This document shows, piece after piece, positions 54,928 through 64,000 of a stretch of DNA of 64,000 bases. Under the pieces are notes generated by a model, which saw only the letters and a program-made list of their open reading frames with translations, ran no database searches and was not told the origin of the DNA. The position numbers were made by a program, and so were the translations under genes. Positions within the stretch are counted from its first letter, which is position 1, and every line of letters begins with the position of its first letter. The DNA is from an uncultured Collinsella sp. (GTDB taxonomy: Bacteria; Actinomycetota; Coriobacteriia; Coriobacteriales; Coriobacteriaceae): NCBI GenBank assembly GCA_902464035.1, contig CABQHT010000001.1:1-64000 (forward strand), in the 5' to 3' direction.

Positions 54928-55722
54928 GTGCAATACGACGAGCATAAACTGGTCGAGTACTTTGCCGACGCCCCTGCGGGCGTCGGTTTTTCCGACCTTG
55001 ACCTCAATAACATTCCGCACCATATCTCGTGCATCATGGACGGCAACGGTCGTTGGGCCACGTCGCGCGGTCTTGCACGCACCGAGGGTCATAAGGCAGG
55101 TATCCTCTCGCTGCGCGAGATCATTACCGCCTGCGTGCGCCTGGGCGTCGACGTGCTTTCTGCCTATGCGTTTTCTACCGAAAACTGGAACCGTCCGCAG
55201 CATGAGGTCAACGTCTTGATGCATCTGTTTGCCAAGACGTTTATCGACGAGCTGCCTCTTCTGAAGCGCGAAAACGTGCGCGTTGTCTTTTTGGGCGACA
55301 TTTTCGCGCTGCCCAAGAAGACCCGCGACGTTTTTGAACGCGGTCTTGCCGAGTGCGCCGATCACACCGGTATGACGCTGGCGCTTGCCGTCAACTACGG
55401 CGCGCGTGCCGAGATTACCCGCGCTGTCCGTCAGATTGCACTCGACGCTGCCGCCGGTAAGATCGATCCTGCCGCAATTGATGACGACATGGTGGCTTCC
55501 CACCTCTATACTGCCGGCCTTCCCGATCCTGAGCTTGTGATTCGCACCTCTGGTGAGCTGCGCCTTTCGAACTATCTGCTGTGGCAGGTGGCTTATTCCG
55601 AGTTCTACGTCACCGATACCTATTGGCCCGACTTTGATCGTTGGGGCCTTGTCGACGCCATTTTGGCCTATCAGGGCCGTGACCGTAGGTTTGGTGGACT
55701 GAGCAAGACCGAGGAGGCTTAA
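54928..55722 (+). CDS. uppS: Undecaprenyl diphosphate synthase
   Basis: 264 residues from GTG. ISCIMDGNGRWATSRG carries the catalytic Asp; SAYAFSTENWNRP and ELVIRTSGELRLSNYLLWQ are signatures. It makes the C55 carrier used by wall and polysaccharide synthesis. Confidence 0.95.
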   Translation: MQYDEHKLVEYFADAPAGVGFSDLDLNNIPHHISCIMDGNGRWATSRGLARTEGHKAGILSLREIITACVRLGVDVLSAYAFSTENWNRPQHEVNVLMHLFAKTFIDELPLLKRENVRVVFLGDIFALPKKTRDVFERGLAECADHTGMTLALAVNYGARAEITRAVRQIALDAAAGKIDPAAIDDDMVASHLYTAGLPDPELVIRTSGELRLSNYLLWQVAYSEFYVTDTYWPDFDRWGLVDAILAYQGRDRRFGGLSKTEEA

Positions 55723-55724
55723 TC

Positions 55725-56624
55725 GTGTCCGATCGTCCCAAGGCATCTGCTCCCAAGACGCCTGCGCGCAAAGCTGCCACTGCGGGAGCGCCTGCAGCGA
55801 AGAGCGGCACCGGTTCGTGGCTGGCGGGCTTTATTACCCGTGCCGCCGCCGGTATCGTCTACGCCGTTGTCTTTATCCTGTGCCTGGTTTTGGGTATCGT
55901 GCCCACGGCCATCTTTGTTTCTGTCATGAGCGGTCTGTGCTGCTATGAGTTCTTCCGCATGACGAGGCTCGATGGCAAGGTTGCCAATGAGCGCTTGGGT
56001 ATCGCTGCCGCCGTGCTCTTTCCGCTCTCGGCGCTGGGCGATTCGATGTTGCTGAATGCCCTGCTTTTTGCCTTGATGCTCGCTGTGGGCATTTGGTATG
56101 TCTGGTCGCCGCGTACCCGCATCTCTGATGTGGCCGTGACGCTCATGGGTCCCATCTACACTGGCTTTATGCTGTCGGCTATCGTGCTGCTGCGCGATGC
56201 CGTGCCCGGTTTTGCCGGCGCCCTGCTTTCAGTGGGCGTTTGCGCGTCCCTTTGGGTCTCCGATTCGTTTGCCTACATCGTGGGCAGCCGTATCGGCAAG
56301 CACAAGATGGTTCCCAAGATTTCTCCCAAAAAGAGCTGGGAGGGGTTTGTCGGCGGCATCCTGGGCTCGGTTTTGATTTGGCTCATCCTGTGGGCGACGC
56401 ACTTCTACAAGCTCAGCCTGCCCTATGCGCTGCTGTGCGGCGTGGTCGTGTCCATTCTGGGCGTTATCGGCGACCTTATCGAGTCGCGCATCAAGCGCGG
56501 TGTGGGCGTCAAGGATTCCGGCAACCTTATCCCGGGCCACGGCGGCATGCTCGATCGTAGCGATTCGCTTATCTTCGGTTGCATCACCGCGCAGCTGTTG
56601 CTGATGATCGGAGGCGTGCTGTAA
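55725..56624 (+). CDS. cdsA: Phosphatidate cytidylyltransferase
   Basis: 299 residues from GTG 55725 with GGAGG. About eight membrane helices; the C-terminal signature lies in KRGVGVKDSGNLIPGHGG and MLDRSDSL. A basic, Ala/Pro-rich N-terminus of ~25 residues precedes the first helix. It makes CDP-diacylglycerol. Its stop overlaps the dxr start. Confidence 0.95.
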   Translation: MSDRPKASAPKTPARKAATAGAPAAKSGTGSWLAGFITRAAAGIVYAVVFILCLVLGIVPTAIFVSVMSGLCCYEFFRMTRLDGKVANERLGIAAAVLFPLSALGDSMLLNALLFALMLAVGIWYVWSPRTRISDVAVTLMGPIYTGFMLSAIVLLRDAVPGFAGALLSVGVCASLWVSDSFAYIVGSRIGKHKMVPKISPKKSWEGFVGGILGSVLIWLILWATHFYKLSLPYALLCGVVVSILGVIGDLIESRIKRGVGVKDSGNLIPGHGGMLDRSDSLIFGCITAQLLLMIGGVL

Positions 56625-57811
56625 TGTCCTTCCAGACGACGTATGGCCCTGATGGACGCCTTCGCGTTGCCATCCTGGGTTGTACGGGCTCTATCGGCAC
56701 CCAGGCGCTCGATGTGTGCCGCCAGCATGCCGATCGCCTGCAGGTGACGGCGCTGTCCGTTAACTCCAGTACCTCCGAGCTCGTTGCCGCTGCCCGCGAG
56801 TTCTCGGTTCCGGCGGTTGCCGTGGCCGATGTCGATCATGGCGATGACGCCGTGCTGCAGGAGTTGCCCGAGGGAACGAAGCTCGGCGTTGGCGCGCAGG
56901 CGGTTTGCGAGCTCGCGCGTCGCGACGATGTCGACTGCGTGCTTGTCGCTATTGTGGGCGCCGCCGGTCTCGAGGCGAGCCATGCGGCCTTGACCTCGAA
57001 TAAGCGCCTTGCCCTTGCCAACAAGGAGTCCCTCGTCGTCGGTGGCGACTTGCTTATGCCGTTGGCACAACCGGGCCAGCTTATTCCGGTCGACTCTGAG
57101 CATTCCGCCATCTACCAGTGCTATCTGGGGGAGAACCCGCGCGAGGCCCACTGCATTTGGCTCACCTGCTCGGGCGGTCCGTTCTTTGGCCGCACGCGCG
57201 ACGAGCTCGATCGCGTGACGCGTGCCGATGCCCTCGCGCATCCCACGTGGGCCATGGGTGCCAAGATCACCATTGACTCCGCCACCCTCATGAACAAGGG
57301 CCTGGAGCGCATTGAGGCCATGCATCTGTTTAACTGCGACCTCGATTTCATTAACGTGGTCGTGCAGCGTCAGTCCAAGATTCACTCTATGGTCGAGTTC
57401 GCCGACGGCTCCGTGATGGCGCATCTCGGTGCATCCGACATGCGTATTCCCATCCAGTTCGCGTTCTCGTATCCCGAGCGTTGGGATACCCCGGCGCCTC
57501 GTATCGATTTCCGCGAGCTGGGGCAGCTCACGTTTGATGCTGCCGACATGGATACCTTCCGTTGTCTGGCGCTGGCCGAGCGTGCCGGCAAGACGGGTGG
57601 CACCATGCCGTGCGTGCTCAATGCCGCCAACGAGGTTGCCGTCGATGCCTTCCTGCACGATGGCTGCAGCTTTACCGATATCGATCGCATTGTGGAATCC
57701 TGCATGGACGCCCACGATATGCAGGCGGTCGATTCGTTTGAGCAGCTTCGCGACATCGATGCGTGGGCGCGTGAAAAGGCTGCGCAGGTGCTCGCCGCAA
57801 CCCGTTCCTAA
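56624..57811 (+). CDS. dxr: 1-deoxy-D-xylulose 5-phosphate reductoisomerase
   Basis: 395 residues from ATG 56624 (overlap TAATG with cdsA). AILGCTGSIGTQALDV is the NADPH loop; ALANKESLVVGG, VDSEHSAIYQ and CSGGPFF are substrate and metal contacts. Second step of the MEP pathway; ispG of the same pathway lies two genes on. Confidence 0.96.
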   Translation: MSFQTTYGPDGRLRVAILGCTGSIGTQALDVCRQHADRLQVTALSVNSSTSELVAAAREFSVPAVAVADVDHGDDAVLQELPEGTKLGVGAQAVCELARRDDVDCVLVAIVGAAGLEASHAALTSNKRLALANKESLVVGGDLLMPLAQPGQLIPVDSEHSAIYQCYLGENPREAHCIWLTCSGGPFFGRTRDELDRVTRADALAHPTWAMGAKITIDSATLMNKGLERIEAMHLFNCDLDFINVVVQRQSKIHSMVEFADGSVMAHLGASDMRIPIQFAFSYPERWDTPAPRIDFRELGQLTFDAADMDTFRCLALAERAGKTGGTMPCVLNAANEVAVDAFLHDGCSFTDIDRIVESCMDAHDMQAVDSFEQLRDIDAWAREKAAQVLAATRS

Positions 57812-57836
57812 CCCATAAGGATTGCTTTTTCGTTTT

Positions 57837-59198
57837 ATGGATACTGTTCTGAGCGTTCTCTCATCGGTCTTTTGGGGCCTGCTGATGCTTTCCGTCCTCG
57901 TGTTTTTGCACGAGGGCGGCCACTTTTTGGCGGCGCGTGCCTGCGGCGTCCGTGTGACCGAGTTCTTTTTGGGTCTGCCGTGCCGCTTTGACATCCATTA
58001 CACGTCGCGTCGCATTGGAACCAAGTTTGGCGTGACCCCGCTGCTGCTGGGTGGCTACGCTGCCATCTGCGGTATGGATCCGACCGATGTTTCGTGCGCC
58101 GATCGCGTGCTCGCGGCTATCTATCGTCATGGTCGCGTGACCGTGGCCGACCTTGCTGTCGAGCTCGAACTTTCCGAGGAGGATGTGCTCGAGGCATGCG
58201 CCCTTTTGCTGGGCTGGGGCTCCATCGCGCCCTGGTATGAGGAAGGGGAGAAGCCCTCGCCGAGCTACTATCCCACCAAATATCAGACGTTGCCACGAGA
58301 CACGGCAGGCTATACCACCTTTGATGGTCGCCGTTTCGATCGCGAACATGCGACTGCCGAGGGCGATGTGTGGGAGCTGCCGTGCGGCGAGGCCGAGTTC
58401 CTTGCGCAAGAACGCTCGCACACCTATCTTGGCCAAGGCTTTCTCAAGCGCGCCTTTATGCTGCTCGCAGGCATTATCGTCAATATCTTGACGGGTTTTT
58501 TGCTCCTTATGAGCATCTATTCCATTGCGGGTGTCACCGTGCCGATGGATACCAACGTGATCGGTCAGGTTGACGAGGGATCTATTGCCGCCAAGGCGGG
58601 TATCGAGGCCGGTGATGCGATCCTTTCGGTTGACGGTGTCTCATGTTCTACTTGGATGGATGTCTACGATGCCATCGGCAAGGCCGCCGGTAAGGACGAT
58701 ATCGCCATCGAGTACGAGCGTGACGGCAAGCAGCATTCGACCACGGTTGCGCTCAAAGAGGACGAGCGCCTAGGTGTGTATGCCTCTACGCAGGTGGTCC
58801 GTTTAGACCCGATCACCTCGGCGCGTCTGTCATTCTCCTATGTCGTGCAGACAGCGGATGGCGTGATGCGCCTACTCCAGCCGCAGCATACGATGGAGAT
58901 TCTCGATCAGTCTTCTTCGATCGTGGGTATTAGCGTTATGTCCTCACAGGCTGCTGCTGCCGGCCCCGTAACGTTCCTGTCGTTTGCCGCGCTCATTTCG
59001 TTCTCGCTTGGCTTTATGAACCTGCTGCCCATCCCACCACTCGATGGCGGCAAGCTGGTCATCGAGATCATTCAAAAGATTGCGGGCCGCGAGCTTCCGC
59101 TCAAGGTCCAGACGATTGTGAGCTATGTGGGCATCGCGCTCTTTGCGCTGCTGTTTGTCTATATGCTTCGTTCCGACATCCTTCGATTTATTCTGTAG
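57837..59198 (+). CDS. rseP: Site-2 intramembrane metalloprotease (RseP/RasP family) with inserted domain
   Basis: 453 residues from ATG 57837 (a TTG 15 bp earlier is also possible; neither has an ideal ribosome site). VFLHEGGHFLAARACGV contains the zinc motif HExxH (25-29). A PDZ domain lies near 230-305 and NLLPIPPLDGGKLV supplies the third zinc ligand. Between GGYAAICGMD (about 80) and the next membrane helix (about 203) is an extra ~90-120 residue segment. Residues 86-131 of it look like a winged helix-turn-helix. It cleaves membrane-bound substrates such as anti-sigma factors. Confidence 0.92.
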   Translation: MDTVLSVLSSVFWGLLMLSVLVFLHEGGHFLAARACGVRVTEFFLGLPCRFDIHYTSRRIGTKFGVTPLLLGGYAAICGMDPTDVSCADRVLAAIYRHGRVTVADLAVELELSEEDVLEACALLLGWGSIAPWYEEGEKPSPSYYPTKYQTLPRDTAGYTTFDGRRFDREHATAEGDVWELPCGEAEFLAQERSHTYLGQGFLKRAFMLLAGIIVNILTGFLLLMSIYSIAGVTVPMDTNVIGQVDEGSIAAKAGIEAGDAILSVDGVSCSTWMDVYDAIGKAAGKDDIAIEYERDGKQHSTTVALKEDERLGVYASTQVVRLDPITSARLSFSYVVQTADGVMRLLQPQHTMEILDQSSSIVGISVMSSQAAAAGPVTFLSFAALISFSLGFMNLLPIPPLDGGKLVIEIIQKIAGRELPLKVQTIVSYVGIALFALLFVYMLRSDILRFIL

Positions 59199-59211
59199 GG
59201 GAGTGTTTGGA

Positions 59212-60294
59212 TTGTCTTTATCCCATCCTTTGCCTCGCGAGTTGACGCACCCCGTGCATGTGGGCGGTGTGCAGATCGGTGGCGGCGCGCCGGTGGTGGT
59301 CCAATCCATGACCTGCACCGATACCGCTGATGCCCAGGCAACGCTTGCGCAAGTGTGCGCGTTGGCGCAGGCTGGCTGCGATATCGTGCGTGTGAGCGTG
59401 CCCACCGAGGCCGCGCTTGAGGGTTTCCGCACCATCTGTGCCGAGTCTCCGGTGCCGATTGTCGCTGATATCCACTTTAACCATAAGCTCGCCATTGGTG
59501 CCGTTGAGGCCGGTGCCGCCAAGCTCCGCATCAATCCCGGCAACATTGGCGATTGGGCCAAGGTCGATGCCGTGATCGATGCCGCGGGCGCCGCTGGGTG
59601 CGCGATTCGCATTGGCGTGAACGCGGGCTCGCTTGAGCAGGATATCGCCGAGCGCGAAGACCTCACGCAGCCCGAAAAGCTCGTGATGTCGAGCGAGCGC
59701 TTCGTCAAGCACTTTGAGGACCGCGGCTTTACGAACATTGTGCTTTCGGCCAAGGCCCATAGCGTGCAAACGACGCTCGATACTTATCGAGCCCTGTCAC
59801 GTGAGATTCCCCACGTTCCGCTTCACCTGGGCGTGACGGAGGCGGGGACCAAGCTCCAGGGCACCATCAAGAGCTCTGTAGGCTTGGGTATTTTGCTTTC
59901 CGAGGGCATTGGCGACACCATGCGTGTGTCGCTCACGGCCGATCCGGTCGAGGAGCCGCCGGTCGCCTGGGGAATTTTGCAGTCGCTGGGCCTGCGTCGC
60001 CGCGGTCCCGAGATTGTCTCGTGCCCCACGTGCGCCCGCTGTCAGGTTAACCTGATTCCTATCGCCGAGGAAGTAACCGAGCGGCTTAAGAACTATACCG
60101 CTCCGCTTTCCATCGCCGTTATGGGATGTGCCGTTAATGGCCCCGGCGAGGCTTCCGATGCCGACCTGGGCGTTGCTTGCGGACGTGGTCAGGCCTTGCT
60201 CTTTTCGCATGGCCAGATCATTGGTAAAGTAGCTGAGGACCAAATTGTCGACGCGCTTATGGCCGAGGTCGACAAGCTTATTGAGGAGAAATAA
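59212..60294 (+). CDS. ispG: 4-hydroxy-3-methylbut-2-enyl diphosphate synthase (flavodoxin type)
   Basis: 360 residues from TTG 59212 with GGGGAG upstream; a longer frame into rseP is rejected. PVVVQSMTCTDTADA starts the barrel; SCPTCARCQVNL and CAVNGPGEASDADLG carry the [4Fe-4S] ligands and glutamate. Penultimate step of the MEP pathway. proS follows with no gap. Confidence 0.95.
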   Translation: MSLSHPLPRELTHPVHVGGVQIGGGAPVVVQSMTCTDTADAQATLAQVCALAQAGCDIVRVSVPTEAALEGFRTICAESPVPIVADIHFNHKLAIGAVEAGAAKLRINPGNIGDWAKVDAVIDAAGAAGCAIRIGVNAGSLEQDIAEREDLTQPEKLVMSSERFVKHFEDRGFTNIVLSAKAHSVQTTLDTYRALSREIPHVPLHLGVTEAGTKLQGTIKSSVGLGILLSEGIGDTMRVSLTADPVEEPPVAWGILQSLGLRRRGPEIVSCPTCARCQVNLIPIAEEVTERLKNYTAPLSIAVMGCAVNGPGEASDADLGVACGRGQALLFSHGQIIGKVAEDQIVDALMAEVDKLIEEK

Positions 60295-62016
<1,722 letters not shown>

Positions 62017-62049
62017 TCGACGTTTCTGCTATTAGATGTAATTGCGGGG

Positions 62050-62094
62050 CTGCTCCGTATCTCTCTTAGGATGAGATGCGGAGCAGTCTATTTT
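62050..62094 (+). terminator. Intrinsic terminator after proS
   Basis: CTGCTCCGTATCTC pairs with GAGATGCGGAGCAG (one G-U), followed by TCTATTTTG. Confidence 0.85.
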
Positions 62095-62123
62095 GTTGCG
62101 TGAATAAACTCGATGGGTAAAGA

Positions 62124-62157
62124 AAAACCCCACAGCCCATATGAGCTGCGGGGTTTT
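62124..62157 (-). terminator. Intrinsic terminator of the kinase-like gene
   Basis: On the minus strand AAAACCCCGCAGC pairs with GCTGTGGGGTTTT with one G-U pair around an 8-nt loop. The U-tract is part of the stem. Pairing is poorer on the plus strand, so it serves the leftward gene. Confidence 0.8.
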
Positions 62158-62192
62158 CTTGTGCCTCCGATGCGAAATAAATCGCTCAGATA

Positions 62193-62957
62193 TTACTGAT
62201 AATCGACGACATCGATCCAGTTCTTCAGGAACTCATCGTTCACGTTGCGCTTACGAGCGAGCTCGGAAGCGGCGACGATGCTCGTCCACTGACGCACGAC
62301 CTGCATGGGCATGTCGGCGCGGTCGCAGTAGAGCTCCAGGTAGGCCTCAGCCTGGTCCTTGCTGTTGAGGGCAAAGAGCAGGTAGGTGGTGGCAACGTCG
62401 GCGGCAGGGGAGCCCTGGGTGGCGTGTGCCCAGTCGCACACATAGAGCTGGCCGTCGTCGCCGACGATGACGTTGGAGGGGTTGAAGTCGCCGTGGCAGA
62501 CCTTGAACTCCTTGGTCATGCCGTCCAGACGCTCCTGAAGGTTGTAGCGCGTGGTGGCATTGAGCTGATCAAGGCTGTCGATCATGCGGGCGAACTTGTC
62601 GCGCTGACGGTTGAGCAGCGGGGAGGTGTAGCCGTGGATCTCGATCTGGAGGTCGACGAACATCTCCAGATACTCACCAAAGCGCTGGGGCTCGGCAGTC
62701 ATCTTCTCGGCAAGGGTGGTGCCCGGAACCTTCTCGGTCACGAGCGCCCAGCCGTTGGCGTTCTCGAGCTGGGAAACCTCGAGAGCCTTGGGGCTGCGGA
62801 TGCCGCACTCATTGATGCGGGCAAGATTCAAAGCCTCGTTGAACACGTCGGAGACAGGCTTGGTCTCGTTAAAGACCTTGACGATCTTGTCGCCCAGGTC
62901 GTAAACGACCTTGTTGCCACGGCGGACGAGCTCGGTCTTGGAATCGGGTAGCAGCAT
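62193..62957 (-). CDS. APH-fold phosphotransferase/kinase of unknown substrate
   Basis: 254 residues from ATG 62957 with GAAAGGA upstream. VCHGDFNPSNVIV is the Brenner-type catalytic loop (Asp and Asn) and LYVCDWAHATQGSPAADVA supplies the metal-binding Asp. VYDLGDKIVKVFN is the nucleotide-binding strand. The family includes aminoglycoside, choline, homoserine and fructosamine kinases; nothing here names the substrate, and antibiotic resistance should not be assumed. It is 88 bp downstream of adhE on the same strand. Confidence 0.82.
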   Translation of the reverse strand: MLLPDSKTELVRRGNKVVYDLGDKIVKVFNETKPVSDVFNEALNLARINECGIRSPKALEVSQLENANGWALVTEKVPGTTLAEKMTAEPQRFGEYLEMFVDLQIEIHGYTSPLLNRQRDKFARMIDSLDQLNATTRYNLQERLDGMTKEFKVCHGDFNPSNVIVGDDGQLYVCDWAHATQGSPAADVATTYLLFALNSKDQAEAYLELYCDRADMPMQVVRQWTSIVAASELARKRNVNDEFLKNWIDVVDYQ

Positions 62958-62989
62958 GGTTGCATCCTTTCAACGATGCGATAGAAGCG

Positions 62990-63028
62990 ACGGCGGGGGT
63001 GTGTGAAACACCCGTGCACCCCCGCCGT
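62990..63028 (-). terminator. 12-bp hairpin after adhE
   Basis: ACGGCGGGGGTG pairs perfectly with CACCCCCGCCGT around a 15-nt loop, just after the adhE stop. There is no U-tract on the minus strand, so it may allow read-through or protect the 3' end. Confidence 0.6.
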
Positions 63029-63045
63029 TAAAAACCGTGCTAAAA

Positions 63046-64000
63046 CTAGCAGACGGCGTAGTCCTGAGGCTCGCGGCCGTAGTAGGCGTCCAGGTAGAGC
63101 TCCTTGATCTCGCTCATGAGCGGGTAGCGCGGGTTGGCGCCGGTGCACTGGTCGTTGAATGCCTGCTCGGTCATCTCGTCGAGGGTGTCGAGGAAGTACT
63201 GCTCGTCAACACCGTAGTCGGCGATGGTCTTCTTGACGCCGATGAAGTCCTTGAGCTCCTCGAGCTTCGTGATGAAGTTCTCGAAGACCTCCTTGTCGTC
63301 CTTGCCCTCGATGCCGCAGTACTTGGCCATCTCGGCGTAGTTGTGCAGCGCGTTGGGGTAAGGATACTGGGAGAACGTGCCCATCTTGACGGGAGCCTCG
63401 GCGGCGTTGTAGCGCATGACGCGGGTCAGGATGACGGCGTTTGCGAGGCCGTGGGGCAGGTGATGGAAAGCGCCGAGCTTGTGAGCCATGGAGTGGTTGA
63501 GGCCCAGGAAGGCGTTGGCGAAGGCCATACCGGCCATGCAGGAGGCGTTGTGCATCTCCTCGCGGGCATGCGGGTCCTTGGCGCCGTTCGTGAAGCTGGA
63601 GGGCAGGTTCTCGAAGACGAGCTTAGCAGCGCGCTCGGAGAGGCCCTTGGTGTAGTCGGAAGCCATGATGGAGACATAGGACTCGATGGCGTGGGTCATG
63701 ACGTCGATGCCGGAGGCAGCGGTCAGGCCGCGCGGGGCGGTCATGCAGTTGTCGGCGTCGACGATAGCCATGTTGGGGAGCAGCGCGTAGTCGGCGAGCG
63801 GCCACTTGATGCCGGTCTCCTTGTCGGTGATGATGGCGAACGGCGTGCACTCGGAGCCGGTACCCGAAGAGGTCGGGACGGCGACGAAGTAGGCCTTCTT
63901 GCCCATCTCGGGGAAAGTGAAGATACGCTTGCGGATGTCCATGAAGTCCATGGCCATGTCCTCAAACTTGCACTCGGGGTGCTCGTACATCATCCACATG
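63046..64000 (-). CDS. adhE: Aldehyde-alcohol dehydrogenase AdhE, C-terminal part (5' end beyond window)
   Basis: The visible 318 residues are the iron-dependent alcohol dehydrogenase domain. VPTSSGTGSECTPFAIITD is the NAD/Fe region and GLNHSMAHKLGAFHHLPHG holds the iron His ligands. Sequence such as KWPLADYALLPNMAIVDA and the end ELYLDAYYG match bifunctional AdhE. The N-terminal aldehyde dehydrogenase domain should lie beyond position 64000, so bifunctionality is an inference. It makes ethanol from acetyl-CoA under anaerobic growth. Confidence 0.9.
   Translation of the reverse strand, partial: MWMMYEHPECKFEDMAMDFMDIRKRIFTFPEMGKKAYFVAVPTSSGTGSECTPFAIITDKETGIKWPLADYALLPNMAIVDADNCMTAPRGLTAASGIDVMTHAIESYVSIMASDYTKGLSERAAKLVFENLPSSFTNGAKDPHAREEMHNASCMAGMAFANAFLGLNHSMAHKLGAFHHLPHGLANAVILTRVMRYNAAEAPVKMGTFSQYPYPNALHNYAEMAKYCGIEGKDDKEVFENFITKLEELKDFIGVKKTIADYGVDEQYFLDTLDEMTEQAFNDQCTGANPRYPLMSEIKELYLDAYYGREPQDYAVC

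Noticed and set aside
62193..62957. Aminoglycoside resistance gene
   Set aside because: The kinase fold is shared by many metabolic kinases; there is no mobile context and no specific resistance-enzyme signature.

Overview
The window reads as core chromosome of a high-GC actinobacterium of the class Coriobacteriia, most likely a Collinsella-like gut anaerobe. This is inferred from protein character, frequent TTG and GTG starts, split glyQ/glyS, pyruvate phosphate dikinase with its regulator, the MEP isoprenoid route and an AdhE-type alcohol dehydrogenase; no database search was possible. Gene density is high and almost every gene is recognisable. I see no prophage, insertion sequence, CRISPR array or defence island.

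Layout. 1-5132: a surface-polysaccharide segment with the end of a fused RfbC-RfbD rhamnose enzyme, a membrane-anchored family 2 glycosyltransferase, a Wzm/Wzt-type exporter, tRNA-Arg(UCU) and an acyltransferase. 5194-13652 (minus strand): one compact operon aroF-tyrA-aroB-aroA-aroC-pheA-aroE/K-aroQ carrying the shikimate pathway plus the Phe and Tyr branches, preceded by a leader with an intrinsic-terminator hairpin. 13857-19958: tRNA-Arg(CCG), a P-type ATPase, a zinc-ribbon membrane protein, a cyclophilin and a TPR membrane protein. 20074-29679: mreB-mreC-mreD-PBP2-rodA elongation genes followed by a DUF697-like protein and a two-gene radical-SAM module.

29747-33749: rplU-rpmA-obgE-nadD-yqeK-rsfS. 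dinB lies on the minus strand, then rpsP-khpA-rimM-trmD-lepB, glyQ-glyS, and the PPDK regulator with ppdK. 45062-51684: rplS, rnhB, yraN, comM, dprA, trmFO and a xerC/D recombinase. 51904-62016: rpsB-tsf, then pyrH-frr-uppS-cdsA-dxr-rseP-ispG-proS, linking ribosome recycling, undecaprenyl and phospholipid synthesis, the MEP pathway and a site-2 protease. The right end has a minus-strand APH-fold kinase and the C-terminal part of adhE, cut by the window edge.

Functionally the window joins envelope construction (polysaccharide export, Mre/Rod, lipid carrier) with translation (ribosomal proteins, tRNA synthetases and rRNA/tRNA modification) and aromatic amino-acid synthesis. The observations that most deserve a second look are the aro-operon leader, a helix-turn-helix-like insertion in the site-2 protease, a repeated 31-32-nt intergenic element, helically phased repeats upstream of ppdK, and a recombinase gene lacking a normal start codon.
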